The notes under the pieces were generated by a model. That model ran no database searches. It was not told the origin of the DNA and saw nothing but the letters and a program-made list of their open reading frames with translations. From positions 1 to 64,000 of the forward strand of contig NZ_CANMBJ010000009.1 in assembly GCF_947496075.1 (NCBI RefSeq): a DNA stretch of 64,000 nt, read 5' to 3'. The stretch comes from an uncultured Tateyamaria sp. (GTDB lineage Bacteria > Pseudomonadota > Alphaproteobacteria > Rhodobacterales > Rhodobacteraceae). Shown here piece by piece: positions 18,638 to 33,382 of the stretch. A program made the position numbers and the translations under genes. How positions within the stretch are numbered: position 1 is the first letter of the stretch; every line of letters starts with the position of its first letter.

Positions 18638-20059
18638 CTAGCCGTTCTTGCTCAGCAGCCCATATTTGCGCAGCTTGACGTAAAGCGACTGACGGGACAG
18701 CCCCAACATCTCGGCCGCGGCAACACGGTTATTGCGGGTCAGGTTGACGGCCGTTTCAATGCACATCTTCTCAACCACATCAGTGGTCTCGGCCACGATC
18801 TCTTTCAGCGACGCAGAGCCGATCAGGTCCATCACGTTGCGGCCAGGCTCTGGCATGCTCGCCCCGCCGCTGCCTTCAACCTTGCGGACACCTTCCAGAC
18901 GGCTGACATCACGCATGATCAGCGCCACGGCAGGGTTCTGCGCGTCTTCAAGCGCGGTGGCGGACACCTCAACGGGCACACGGGCGCCGAGGTCATTCAC
19001 AAGACGGGTGGCATAGACACGCATCTGCCCGGTGCGGGCCGCATTCTCCAACAGCACACCCAGATCAATCTGACCGCGGGCCAGATATTCGGCCAGGGAT
19101 TGACCCACCACATCCGACAGATGAGTTGCCCCGATCAGATCCAAAAAGGCATCATTGACGGACAGCGTGGTGCCACGCGGGTCCATAAAGACAATAGCAT
19201 CCGTGGTTCCCCGGAACAGCGACACCGCATGATTGGCGGCCGAATCCGTGTTTGACGCAATCGCTTCGCTGCCCACAAGACGACACATCAGAACACGCTG
19301 CCCTGCAGCGCGGAACAAGGTCGGATACAAGTCGATGGTTTGATGTGTCCGCGACGTACGCACCGGTACAGCTTCACCACCGTCTGTCAGGGTGGCGTTC
19401 ATCAGGCTTTCGGTCAGCTCCGCACCGGACCGATCCTTGAACAGGCTGGCAAGGGTGACACCCACAAGCGCATCCGGCTTCAGGCCCAGCAACGCTGCAG
19501 CCCGGCCATTCGCATCTTCGATCCGCCCGGTCTGCACCGACACGAACACAATCGCATCGTCAACATTGGACATGACCACACGATAACGCGCATCAAACTC
19601 GCGGCTGGCCTCGTATCCTTGCTCAAGCGCAATCTGGGCCTGCACCAACTGCTGCTGCGTTTCGGCAATAGGGCGCAGGTCGCGACCCAACAACAAGACC
19701 CCATTTTCTTGTCCAAAACGGTGAAACGTATAGCGCACAGGATATTGCCACACGGCATTGTCGCTGTGGTTCAGCTCAAGCGGCTTTTTCGGCGGATGCC
19801 CCGACATATACGCGTCGTGCGCTTGCTGAAACTTTTCAATGCTCTCTTCCGTCAGGAACTCGACAACAGGTCGACCTTCCCAATGGCTCAGGTTGCCAAA
19901 GCTGTCATCCTGGTCGTTCAACAGCACCGACAGGATCGTACCTTCGGCAGATACAACAAGAGCGATGTCCGAGGCAGCCGCAATAATGCTGCTCAGAAAC
20001 TCAGGCTCAATGAGCGGGACAGCGCCGCTTGTCCAAAAACTGCTTCCGTCAGTTGTCAT
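18638..20059 (-). CDS. ppsR: Photosynthesis repressor PpsR/CrtJ
   Basis: 473 residues. PpsR represses bch, crt and puc promoters under oxygen by binding paired TGT-N12-ACA sites. Seen: tandem PAS-like regions (SIIAAASDIALVVSAEGTIL; ARYRVVMSNVDDAIVFVSVQ; AVSLFRGTTDAIVFMDPRG) and a C-terminal Fis-type helix-turn-helix, AAEMLGLSRQSLYVKLRKYG. A cysteine precedes the HTH at about residue 433, where redox-active CrtJ Cys420 lies in Rhodobacter. Its start overlaps the ppaA stop, so ppaA-ppsR form one transcript. PpsR boxes are present at all main PGC promoters in this window. Confidence 0.96.
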   Translation of the reverse strand: MTTDGSSFWTSGAVPLIEPEFLSSIIAAASDIALVVSAEGTILSVLLNDQDDSFGNLSHWEGRPVVEFLTEESIEKFQQAHDAYMSGHPPKKPLELNHSDNAVWQYPVRYTFHRFGQENGVLLLGRDLRPIAETQQQLVQAQIALEQGYEASREFDARYRVVMSNVDDAIVFVSVQTGRIEDANGRAAALLGLKPDALVGVTLASLFKDRSGAELTESLMNATLTDGGEAVPVRTSRTHQTIDLYPTLFRAAGQRVLMCRLVGSEAIASNTDSAANHAVSLFRGTTDAIVFMDPRGTTLSVNDAFLDLIGATHLSDVVGQSLAEYLARGQIDLGVLLENAARTGQMRVYATRLVNDLGARVPVEVSATALEDAQNPAVALIMRDVSRLEGVRKVEGSGGASMPEPGRNVMDLIGSASLKEIVAETTDVVEKMCIETAVNLTRNNRVAAAEMLGLSRQSLYVKLRKYGLLSKNG

Positions 20060-20838
20060 CTACGGGCCAATGCCTTTTTGCGCTTCGTCGTGAAGCCAAC
20101 AACATCTTTTGCCGTATTCGTCACAAGATCGACGCCTGTTTGTTCTGTTATATGTTTAGTGATCCCAGAATAGGCGCCACCTATGGCCAACACGGGACTC
20201 ATATCACTTGCTTCTCTTATCTTTGTAACCGTTCCACATGCGGTTTCAAGGCCCGCGGCCCGCGCACATGAGAACAGAATCATATCCGGCTGATCATATT
20301 CAACCCTGGCAAGAATCTGAGGTGTTGCCTCGTTGATCGACAGGCTGACATCACAGCCCAGCCGACGCAGCTGCGCCGCAACAACGCTGGCTCCCAGGAA
20401 ATGCTGCTCGCCATCAGGAACAATGACCAATGCGTGCAATACATTGCTCTGGTCCACCGACTCGCGCGTAAGGCCATGTGCCGCAACGCCCAAAAGCGCC
20501 TGCAGACGCAACGAACCCACCGTGACCGTGGCAAAATCCAGGTCTGATGTCATCCATTGCGCGCCCAGGTATTCCGCAGCCTTGGGAATATAAAGGTCAA
20601 TCAGCGCATCATGGGTCAGGCGGTAGGTGCTCAACTCCTCCAGCACCAGCGCTGCATCAAAACTGCCATCAGACAGAACAGCCCGCACCAGATAGTCGAT
20701 GGCAATCTGACGTGCGCCCGAGGGTCCAACGACCTGACGATCCTTCAGGATAGAAATAACCTCACCGGCCAACGACTCGTGGTCGTAGCTGTGCCCGTAC
20801 ACATAACGGGAAGTGCCAAATGGGTCGTCCTGCGTCAT
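20056..20838 (-). CDS. ppaA: PpsR antagonist PpaA/AerR (B12-binding domain)
   Basis: 260 residues. PpaA/AerR proteins modulate PpsR/CrtJ binding in response to light or oxygen through a cobalamin-binding domain. Seen: a helical N-terminal part (LIDLYIPKAAEYLGAQWMTS) followed by a B12-binding-type Rossmann half, VIVPDGEQHFLGASVVAAQL, and FSCARAAGLET. The gene is coupled to ppsR downstream (ATGA) and is divergent from bchF across 307 bp that hold PpsR boxes, so it is probably under PpsR feedback. Confidence 0.93.
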   Translation of the reverse strand: MTQDDPFGTSRYVYGHSYDHESLAGEVISILKDRQVVGPSGARQIAIDYLVRAVLSDGSFDAALVLEELSTYRLTHDALIDLYIPKAAEYLGAQWMTSDLDFATVTVGSLRLQALLGVAAHGLTRESVDQSNVLHALVIVPDGEQHFLGASVVAAQLRRLGCDVSLSINEATPQILARVEYDQPDMILFSCARAAGLETACGTVTKIREASDMSPVLAIGGAYSGITKHITEQTGVDLVTNTAKDVVGFTTKRKKALARR

Positions 20839-20906
20839 GGATTACCTCGATCCGTGTGAACGCAATGAACGGTTCTGGCGCGTCAGAGCCGTGGAAACAA
20901 CAAAAG

Positions 20907-20924
20907 TGTCTGCCCGAACACACA
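20907..20924. promoter_or_regulatory. PpsR box, ppaA side (weaker)
   Basis: TGTCTGCCCGAACACACA fits TGT-N12-ACA but lacks the GACA end. It is 21 bp centre-to-centre from the next box, so the pair could bind cooperatively. Confidence 0.6.
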
Positions 20925-20927
20925 CAA

Positions 20928-20945
20928 TGTCAACTCAATTTGACA
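20928..20945. promoter_or_regulatory. PpsR box, ppaA side
   Basis: TGTCAACTCAATTTGACA is a full TGTC-N10-GACA palindrome, the second of a tandem pair. Confidence 0.8.
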
Positions 20946-21070
20946 GCAGCACGATGTCACAGACCTATGCGCGCCTCTGAGCAGCGCAGCTTAATTCAGA
21001 AAAGCGGGGCTTTTTCACACCCATACAGGTTGCAGCGATTAAAAACTGTGCGCCAAGATGACAGTCAGAG

Positions 21071-21088
21071 TGTAAGTTATAATTGACA
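21071..21088. promoter_or_regulatory. PpsR box upstream of bchF
   Basis: TGTAAGTTATAATTGACA fits TGT-N12-ACA, 57 bp before the bchF ATG. Its AT-rich core also resembles a -10 region. Confidence 0.75.
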
Positions 21089-21114
21089 CTTTTCCCTCCC
21101 ACCCGATACGCTGA

Positions 21115-24528
<3,414 letters not shown>

Positions 24529-24539
<11 letters not shown>

Positions 24540-27500
24540 TACGCACATAAACGGGCGCATGCCCGGCTACCGCGTGGTGATCATCACGTTGGACAGCCAT
24601 GCCGCCGGCCCGGCCCGAAGGGCCATGGATGCACTGGTGTCGGACTACCCGGGCCTTGATCTGCAAATACATGCCGCCGCCGAATGGGGCGAATCTCCCG
24701 AGGCCTTCGAAGCCGCCGAAGAGGCCGTGATGAATGGCGACATCATCATCTCGAACCTCCTGTTCCTCGAAGAACATGTGGCCCGAATCCTGCCTGCGCT
24801 GAAAGCGCGCCGAGACACCTGTGACGCGATGGTCGGGGTCATAGCCGATGCCGAAGTGGTCAAGTTGACCCGCATGGGCACGCTCGACATGCAGGCCCCG
24901 CCCTCGACCATGGGCAAGTTGATGAAGCGGTTGCGTGGCTCCTCCAAACCCTCGACCGAGGACGGCGCGAAGAAGATGCAGATGCTGCGCCGCCTGCCCA
25001 AGATCCTCAAATTCATCCCCGGCAAGGCGCAGGACCTGCGCGCCTGGTTCTTGGTCATGCAGTACTGGCTCGGTGGCTCCGACGACAATGTGCGGGCGAT
25101 GATCCAGTTCCTGCTGAACCGCTACGCGACCTCTGCCGATTGGGCGAACGGGCCCGAAGCGGCCCTGCCCATCGACTACCCCGACACAGGCCTCTATCAC
25201 CCCGATCTGCCGCAGCGCATCACCACTGATGCCGCTGATATCCCCGGTCCCAAAGGGGCGGAGATGACCGTGGGCATCGTCATGCTCCGCTCCTACGTAC
25301 TGGCGGGCGACACGGCACATTACGACGGCGTCATTCGCGCGTTTGAGGCCCGAGGCATGCGCGTTCTGCCCGCCTTTGCCGGAGGGCTGGACGCCCGCTC
25401 TGCCATCGACGTCTATTTCAAAGGTCAGGTGGACGCGCTTGTCTCCCTGACCGGTTTTTCGCTGGTGGGCGGCCCCGCCTACAACGACAATGAGGCAGCC
25501 ATCGACGTGTTGTCCGAATTGGATGTCCCATACCTTGCCGCCCACGCGTTGGAATTTCAGACGCTCGGCCAGTGGGCAGGCAGCACGGGCGGTCTCGGCC
25601 CCATCGAAACAACAATGCTCGTGGCTCTCCCCGAGTTGGACGGGGCCACTTGCCCCACCGTCTTTGGCGGGCGGCTTGGCCCCGAAGGGTGCAATGGCTG
25701 CACCCATACCTGTCAGGCAGGCGAACCGAAGGCGATGGTGCCTTGCGTCGAACGCATCGACAGCCTGGCCGAAAAAACCCTGCGCCTCGGTCGCCTGCGT
25801 CGAAAAAAGAATGCCGAGAAGAAGGTCGCCGTCGTCCTCTTTGGTTTCCCACCCAATGCGGGTGCCGTGGGAACAGCTGCGTATCTTTCTGTTTTCGAAA
25901 GCCTTTTCAACACGTTGAAAGCCATGCAAGCGCGCGGCTACACGGTCGATCTGCCAAAAAGCGTGGACGCCTTGCGCGCCCAAGTCTTGCAAGGCAACGC
26001 CGCGCAGTACGGTCAGGAGGCGAATGTCGCCGCCCATGTGGATGCCGACACCATCGTTCGCACCACGCCGCCGCTTCACGCCATAGAAGCCGTCTGGGGA
26101 CCTGCCCCGGGCCGCATCCAATCCGACGGGCGCGGTGTGTTCGTCCTGGGTAAGGAGATGGGCAACGTCTTTGTCGGGGTCCAACCCGCCTTTGGCTACG
26201 AGGGCGACCCGATGCGGTTGCTGTTCGAAGAAGGCTTTGCTCCGACCCATGCCTTCACCACCTTCTATCTCTGGCTGCGCAACACCTATCAAGCCGATGC
26301 GGTGCTGCATTTCGGCATGCATGGCGCGCTGGAATTCATGCCCGGCAAACAAGCGGGCATGGGCGCACGTGACTGGCCCGACCGGCTGATCGGCGAGATG
26401 CCGAACATCTACCTCTATGCGGCCAACAACCCGTCGGAGGCGTCACTGGCCAAACGCCGGTCCAACGCGGTGACGATCACGCACTTGACGCCACCACTTG
26501 CGCAATCCGGTCTCTACAAAGGGCTGGCTGAACTGAAAGACAGCCTCTGCCGCTGGCGCGAGATGGAAGGCGACGACCCCGCGCGACCCGAGTTGGAAGA
26601 GCTGATCGCTGAACAGGCCGAGGCCGTGGACATGGGCGGCACGCCCGCGGAAGCGCTCTGGCTGAAACTGCTCGAAACCGAAGACGCGCTGATCCCCGAA
26701 GGTCTGCACGTGGTCGGCCAGCCGCTCAGCGATACCGCGCGCGAGGAATACCTCAACCTCATGCCCCACGCGGATGAAGATGCCCGCGCACGTGTGGACG
26801 CCCTGCTGCAGAACGAAACTGAACTCAGCGCCCTGATGGCTGCGCTTGATGCGCGTTACATCAAACCAGTGCCCGGCGGTGACCTCATCCGCTCGACCGA
26901 CATTCTGCCCACGGGCCGCAATATCCACGCCTTTGATCCGTTCCGCATGCCCACGGCTTTCGCCTGCCGCGACGGGATGAAACAGGCGCAACTGCTCTTG
27001 GACACGCACCCGACCCTGCCCCGCTCGATCGCACTGGTGCTGTGGGGGTCCGACAACATCAAATCCGACGGCGGCCCCATCGCGCAGGCCCTCGCCCTCA
27101 TGGGCTGCACCCCGCGCTTCGACAGCTTTGGCCGTCTTGCCGGGGCCGACCTGATCCCACTCACGGACCTCGGCCGTCCCCGCATCGACGTGATCATGAC
27201 ACTGTCGGGCATTTTCCGCGACCTGTTGCCCCTGCAAACCCGCATGCTGGCCGAAGCGGCATTGAAATGCGCCAAAGCCGACGAGCCGCTGGAGCAAAAC
27301 TACATCCGCGCCCACGCGCTGGCCTATGCAGAGGCGCAGGGCGTGGATCTCGCCACCGCGGCCCTGCGCGTCTTCTCGAATGCCGAAGGGGCCTATGGCT
27401 CGAACGTGAACCAACTGGTCGACAGCTCGGCTTTCGGGGACGAGGACGAGTTGGCCGACGCCTATGAGACGCGCAAAAGCTTTGCTTACGGCGTCGATGG

Positions 27501-28086
27501 CAAATCCGCCGCCAACCCCGCGCTCCTGCAAAAGGCGCTCGCGGATGTGGAAGTCGCCTACCAAAACCTCGAATCCGTCGAATTGGGTGTCACCACGGTC
27601 GACCACTATTTCGACACTCTGGGCGGCATCGCCCGCGCGGTGAAACGCGCGCGGGGGTCCGAGGCATCGGTCTATATCGGCGACCAGACTCGCGGCAACG
27701 CGACCGTGCGCACGCTCAAGGATCAAGTGGCGCTCGAAACCCGCAGCCGCGCACTGAACCCCAAGTTTTTCGAAGGGCTGCTGAAACACGGCGCCGAAGG
27801 TGTGCGGCAGATCGAGGCGCATATCACAAACACCGTCGGCTGGTCCGCCACCACCGGACAAGTGGACGACTGGGTGTACCAGCGCATCTCGGAAACCTTC
27901 GTTCTGGACGAAGAGATGCGGCAGCGCATGGCCGATCTGAACCCCACCGCCTCGTCCCGCATGGCAAACCGCCTGCTGGAAGCATCCGACCGCGATTATT
28001 GGGCACCCGATGCCGAAACGCTGGCCGCGCTCCAGGATGCCGCCGATGCGCTTGAGGACAAGCTCGAAGGGATCGCAGCCGAATGA
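24529..28086 (+). CDS. bchH: Magnesium chelatase subunit H
   Basis: 1185 residues, normal length. BchH binds protoporphyrin IX and, with the AAA+ proteins BchI and BchD, inserts Mg2+ as the first committed step of bacteriochlorophyll synthesis. Seen: [20 protein letters not shown] at the N-terminus, a CobN-like body with [39 protein letters not shown], and [17 protein letters not shown]. The ATG at 24529 overlaps the end of bchB, so translation is coupled. The partners bchI and bchD are about 20 kb away beyond the replication module. Confidence 0.97.
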
Positions 28087-28104
28087 CTCTTTACACGGAC
28101 ACAT

Positions 28105-29079
<975 letters not shown>

Positions 29080-29080
<1 letters not shown>

Positions 29081-29760
29081 TGGACTACGGCTCAACCCGC
29101 GCCCGGGTCGAAGACTATTTCGACCGCACGGCGACCAAGACATGGGAGCGTCTGACCTCGGACGCGCCTGTGTCGCGCATTCGGGAAACCGTGCGCGCGG
29201 GTCGGGATCGGATGCGGGATCTGATATTGAGCCGCCTGCCCGATGACCTGCGTGGGGCACGTATTCTGGATGCCGGATGCGGCCCCGGCGTGGCAACCAT
29301 CGCACTGGCGGAACGCGGGGCCACCGTGGTCGCCGCCGATATCTCGCCCCAACTGATCGATATCGCCCAACTGCGCCTGCCCCATGATCTGCAAAACCAA
29401 GTGACCTTCCATACCGGCGATATGCTGGACCCGAAATTGGGCCAGTTTGATGCCGTCATCGCGATGGACAGCCTGATTTACTACACGGCCTCCGACATTG
29501 GCGCGGCACTTGCAGCACTTGAGCCGCGCGTGAGCGGGCCCATCGTCTTTACGGTCGCGCCTCGCACACCTGCGTTGATGGCGATGTGGTACGCGGGCAA
29601 GGCCTTCCCTCGCTCAGACCGCTCGCCCTTGATGATCCCGCACGCGCATCCGAAACTCATGAGCGCTGCCAAATCCGCGGGAGTCCGCCGTATGCTGCGC
29701 CCGGTCGACCGGATCACCAGCGGCTTCTACATCTCCGAAGCGATGGAGCTGCGGCCATGA
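29080..29760 (+). CDS. bchM: Magnesium protoporphyrin IX methyltransferase
   Basis: 226 residues, SAM-dependent O-methyltransferase acting on Mg-protoporphyrin IX, the step before the cyclase AcsF. Seen: RVEDYFDRTATKTWERLTSD, typical of BchM N-termini; ILDAGCGPGVATIALAERGA (SAM motif I); and FDAVIAMDSLIYY. The ATG at 29080 shares a base with the bchL stop (TGATG); a TTG three bases earlier is also possible. The stop overlaps lhaA. Confidence 0.96.
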
Positions 29761-31181
29761 GTGCGCTCAAGCATCTCTCGCTCAAGGCACTGCCTTTTGC
29801 CGATGCGGCGTCAGATGACCTGCCGATGGGCCAGCTTCTGCGCCTTTCGCTGTTCCAGGTGTCGGTCGGCATGGCCTCGGTCATGCTGCTCGGTACACTC
29901 AACCGCGTGATGATCGTGGAATTGTCGGTGCCCGCCATGATCGTGGCGGTCATGATCGCGCTGCCCGTGCTCTCGGCCCCCTTCCGGGCGCTGCTGGGCT
30001 TCCGCTCCGACACGTACCGCTCCGCCATCGGGTGGAAACGCATCCCCTATATCTGGTTCGGCGCGCTCTGGCAGTTCGGCGGCCTCGCCATCATGCCCTT
30101 TGCCCTGCTTGTCCTGTCGGGCGACACGGTGCACGACATCCCCTTCGCGGGCGAAGTGCTGGCGGGCCTCGCCTTCCTGATGACGGGCCTTGGTATCCAC
30201 ATGACCCAGACCGCCGGACTGGCCCTCGCCAGCGACCGGGCGACAGACGAAACCCGCCCCCGTGTCGTGGCGATGCTTTATGTCATGTTCCTTGTGGGCA
30301 TGGGCATCTCCGCCCTGATCATCGGTGGTTTGCTAAACAATTACAGCAGCTTGACACTGATCCGCGTGGTGCAGGGCTCCGCCGTCGTCGGCGCCGTCCT
30401 CACCTTCATCGCTCTCTGGAAACAGGAAAGCGTGAACCCGATGACCCGGGCACAGCGCGAAGCACCACGCCCGCTGTTCCGCGAGGCGTGGACAGATTAC
30501 GCCGCCGGCGGCAAAGCCGGGCGACTTCTGGCCTGCGTCTTTGTCGGCACCATGGCTTTCAACATGCAGGACGTGCTGCTCGAACCCTATGGCGGCGAAA
30601 TCCTCGGGCTGTCGGTGTCGGCCACGACAATCCTGACGGCGCTCTGGGCGGCAGGCGCGCTGACGGGCTTCATCTGGGCGGGTCGTCGGCTTGCAAAAGG
30701 GTCAAACTCCTACCGTTTGGCCGGGGCAGGCATCCTCGCGGGCATCTGGGCCTTCAGCCTCGTGATCTTCGCCGCCCCCATGCAAGCGAACCTCCTGTTT
30801 TACGCAGGCGCCACGCTGATCGGCTTCGGTGGCGGGCTCTTTGCCGTCTCAACCCTCACAGCCGCCATGGCCATGCCCGCCAAGGGGGTCGCTGGGCGCG
30901 GCCTGGCCCTCGGCGCATGGGGCGCAGCCCAAGCTACTGCGGCAGGCGTTGCCATCGCACTTGGCGGCACGCTGCGCGACTGGATCGGCGCCATCGCAAT
31001 GTCCGGGGCCTGGGGCGAAGGCCTCGCCACACCCACCACCGGATACTCTTTCGTCTATCACCTAGAGATTGGCCTTCTCTTCGTCACTCTCGTCATCCTG
31101 GGACCGCTTGTGCGCACTTCGGGTCCCCTCACCGAACGGAAGGACGCGGGCCGCCTGGGCCTCGCGGATTTCCCCACATGA
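29757..31181 (+). CDS. lhaA: Light-harvesting 1 assembly protein, PucC/BCH family
   Basis: 474 residues, about twelve membrane segments. LhaA assists insertion of LH1 subunits and bacteriochlorophyll at the inner membrane. Seen: LGTLNRVMIVELSVPAMIVA, GFRSDTYRSAIGWKRIPYIW (family loop) and LGIHMTQTAGLALASDRA. Its position between bchM and puhA is the usual lhaA position, which separates it from the bchG-bchP member. It starts within the bchM stop (ATGA). Confidence 0.95.
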   Translation: MSALKHLSLKALPFADAASDDLPMGQLLRLSLFQVSVGMASVMLLGTLNRVMIVELSVPAMIVAVMIALPVLSAPFRALLGFRSDTYRSAIGWKRIPYIWFGALWQFGGLAIMPFALLVLSGDTVHDIPFAGEVLAGLAFLMTGLGIHMTQTAGLALASDRATDETRPRVVAMLYVMFLVGMGISALIIGGLLNNYSSLTLIRVVQGSAVVGAVLTFIALWKQESVNPMTRAQREAPRPLFREAWTDYAAGGKAGRLLACVFVGTMAFNMQDVLLEPYGGEILGLSVSATTILTALWAAGALTGFIWAGRRLAKGSNSYRLAGAGILAGIWAFSLVIFAAPMQANLLFYAGATLIGFGGGLFAVSTLTAAMAMPAKGVAGRGLALGAWGAAQATAAGVAIALGGTLRDWIGAIAMSGAWGEGLATPTTGYSFVYHLEIGLLFVTLVILGPLVRTSGPLTERKDAGRLGLADFPT

Positions 31182-31206
31182 CCTTCTCCAGGAAAGGACA
31201 TCTGTC

Positions 31207-31977
31207 ATGACCGCAACATTCTTTGGCGAATTCGACCTCGCGTCGCTGGCGCTCTGGTTGTTCTACATCTTCTTTGCCGGGCTGATCATCTGGATCCAAC
31301 GCGAGAACATGCGCGAGGGTTATCCACTGGAAGACGACGAAGGCAACGCCTCGTCCAATTCCGGCCTATTCCCCCTGCCTGAGGACAAGAGCTTTGAACT
31401 GCCTCACGGGCGTGGCACCGTGACCGTTCCGTCGGGCCAAACGCCCGAACGCGCCGACATTCCCATGAAGCGCACCGGCCCAGGCAATGGTTACCCGCTT
31501 GAGCCCACGGGCGATCCGATGCTCGATGGCGTTGGTCCGGCCAGCTGGGCCCCGCGCCGCGACGTGCCCGAGCTTGATGGCCATGGCCACCCCAAGATCA
31601 TCCCGATGTCGGCCAATGACAGCTTCCGCTTCGCCACGGGCCGCGACCCGCGCGGGCTGCCGCTGATGTCCGGGGACGGCGAGGTTGTGGGCAAGGTGGT
31701 CGACATGTGGATCGACGAGCCCGAGCAGCTTGTGCGCTATCTCGAATACACGCTGGACGCCAAATGGGGCACGGGCAATCGTCTGGTTCCGCTGACACTG
31801 GCGCGGATCAAATCCGACCGGGTTGTCGTGCGCACGCTCTATGGCAAGCACTTTGCCACCGTGCCACAGCACACAAGCGCCACGCAGGTGACCATGCTCG
31901 AAGAGGAAAAGATCTGCGGCTACTACGGCGGCGGTGTCCTCTATGCCGACAGCAGTCGGCAAGAGCCCAAGCTCTGA
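31207..31977 (+). CDS. puhA: Photosynthetic reaction centre H subunit
   Basis: 256 residues. The H subunit caps the cytoplasmic side of the reaction centre and shapes proton paths to QB. Seen: one N-terminal membrane helix (LASLALWLFYIFFAGLIIW), then RENMREGYPLE, the membrane-interface motif, and a PRC-barrel cytoplasmic domain (GEVVGKVVDMWIDEPEQLVR). Good AGGAAAGGA ribosome site. It is followed by 279 bp with a MITE-like element before puhB. Confidence 0.97.
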   Translation: MTATFFGEFDLASLALWLFYIFFAGLIIWIQRENMREGYPLEDDEGNASSNSGLFPLPEDKSFELPHGRGTVTVPSGQTPERADIPMKRTGPGNGYPLEPTGDPMLDGVGPASWAPRRDVPELDGHGHPKIIPMSANDSFRFATGRDPRGLPLMSGDGEVVGKVVDMWIDEPEQLVRYLEYTLDAKWGTGNRLVPLTLARIKSDRVVVRTLYGKHFATVPQHTSATQVTMLEEEKICGYYGGGVLYADSSRQEPKL

Positions 31978-32063
31978 TGCAACAGGCGCGCGCCATATCC
32001 TGGCAAGGCCCCGGGGCACCCCGGCGGCTGGCGCGTGCGCGATTGCAATCAAGCGACAAGGGA

Positions 32064-32185
32064 CGCGCCCGACCCTGGGTGGGCGCTCTCGACATGATTT
32101 CTAGACACTCTGACTGCTGCAAGGCGTTCGCGAGTTCGATGCGTGACATAACCCATGCGCCCTCCCGGGGGGAGGGTCGGGCGCG
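32064..32185 (-). mobile_element. MITE-like 122-bp element B, copy 1, with adjoining hairpin
   Basis: It is bounded by a perfect 13-bp terminal inverted repeat, CGCGCCCGACCCT at 32064-32076 and AGGGTCGGGCGCG at 32173-32185. A 21-bp hairpin adjoins it at 32186-32206. The same 122-bp size and conserved ends recur in opposite orientation at 34849-34970, with unrelated middles. It fills most of the puhA-puhB gap. Confidence 0.65.
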
Positions 32186-32256
32186 GCCCGGGGCTGAACC
32201 CCGGGCATACCAGTTCAAATGCAAGACCCCCGAAACCAAGAAAGGGAACGTGCGCC

Positions 32257-32889
32257 ATGTCCCATGATGATTTCGCCGTCGAGCCTATCGAAGGGCTCCC
32301 CGAACGCCCGCCCGAGGGCGAACAGATCCTGTGGCAAGGCAGGCCCAACACCCTCGCGCTCGCCCGCGAGGCGCTGAACCTGAACTGGATCATCGGCTAC
32401 TTCGCCATCCTCGCCGCATGGCGGTTCATATCGGTCGTCGACCTGTTGCCGATCGGACAAGCGATCGGGGCGACCCTGCCTGTCGCGATCCTCGGGCTGG
32501 TGGTTTGCGGCCTGCTCTATGCCATCGCGCTGATCCAGGCGCGGGCGACCATGTATACGATCACCACGTCGCGGATCGCGATGCGGATCGGGGCGGCCCT
32601 GACACTCACGATCAACCTGCCCTACCGCGAACTGGGCAATGCCGCCCTTGATCTGCGCAAGAACGGCACGGGCACCATCGCGCTCGACACCACAGGTCAG
32701 ACCAAAATCAGCTACCTCGTCCTCTGGCCCCATGCGCGGCCTTGGCGGTTCGGCAGCACGCAGCCCGCCCTGCGCTGCATCCCCGATGCCGAAAATGTCG
32801 CCCGCATCCTCGCCGACGCGGCCGAAGCACGGATCACAACACCCCAAGTCACGCGCGTTGCCCCCGGCGGCGCCGTCGCGGCGGAGTAA
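32257..32889 (+). CDS. puhB: Photosynthetic complex assembly protein PuhB
   Basis: 210 residues with PH-like sequence and membrane helices near residues 45-95. PuhB helps reaction-centre assembly. Seen: EGLPERPPEGEQILWQGRP, typical of the N-terminus; helices IIGYFAILAAWRFISVV and LPVAILGLVVCGLLYAIALI; and YTITTSRIAMRIG followed by TINLPYREL. The ATG at 32257 is preceded by AAAGGGAACG. It follows puhA after a MITE-like element and precedes puhC by 5 bp. Confidence 0.93.
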   Translation: MSHDDFAVEPIEGLPERPPEGEQILWQGRPNTLALAREALNLNWIIGYFAILAAWRFISVVDLLPIGQAIGATLPVAILGLVVCGLLYAIALIQARATMYTITTSRIAMRIGAALTLTINLPYRELGNAALDLRKNGTGTIALDTTGQTKISYLVLWPHARPWRFGSTQPALRCIPDAENVARILADAAEARITTPQVTRVAPGGAVAAE

Positions 32890-32894
32890 GCGCC

Positions 32895-33362
32895 ATGTCA
32901 CACGCCGACAGCCCCCGCATCCACGCCAAGGAGGACGAACTTGTCCCGCGCATCCTGATCCGCGCGGTCCTCGCCCTGCTGCTCATTGTCCTTTCACTGG
33001 TCACAATTGCCACCCTCACGGACCGACCTCTCGAAAGCACACCGCCGCAAACAGAAATCATCGCGGAACGCGCGATCTTCCTATCCGGCGACGCGTCGGG
33101 GGCCGCCCGCGTGCTTGATGCACACGGCACGGTTCTGGCGGATTTCCCATCGGACAAGGGCGGCTTTGTCGCCGGCATCGAACGCGTGATCGCGCGCGAA
33201 CGGGGCAAGATCGGTGCAGACCCCGCCGCCCCGGTGCTGCTGCGCCTGCGCGACGGCAACCGCCTGTCCCTCTACGACCCCGAAACCAACTGGAGCGCCG
33301 AGCTGATGGGCTTTGGCGCCGACAATCTCCGCACCTTCGCCAGGTTGCTGAGCAAACCCTGA
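32895..33362 (+). CDS. puhC: Photosynthetic complex assembly protein PuhC
   Basis: 155 residues. One membrane helix (IRAVLALLLIVLSLVTIATL) anchors a periplasmic domain. PuhC supports reaction centre/LH1 organisation in Rhodobacter. Seen: the family stretch IIAERAIFLSGDASGAARVL, FPSDKGGFVAGIERVIARER and a LYDPETNW ending. It lies between puhB and a small gene upstream of acsF, as in other PGCs. Confidence 0.9.
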   Translation: MSHADSPRIHAKEDELVPRILIRAVLALLLIVLSLVTIATLTDRPLESTPPQTEIIAERAIFLSGDASGAARVLDAHGTVLADFPSDKGGFVAGIERVIARERGKIGADPAAPVLLRLRDGNRLSLYDPETNWSAELMGFGADNLRTFARLLSKP

Positions 33363-33382
33363 CCCAGAAAGGAAGCCACCTC

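Noticed and set aside
26443-28104. 553-codon open frame antisense to bchH
   Set aside because: Shadow of bchH; the low-complexity composition shows no recognisable domain.
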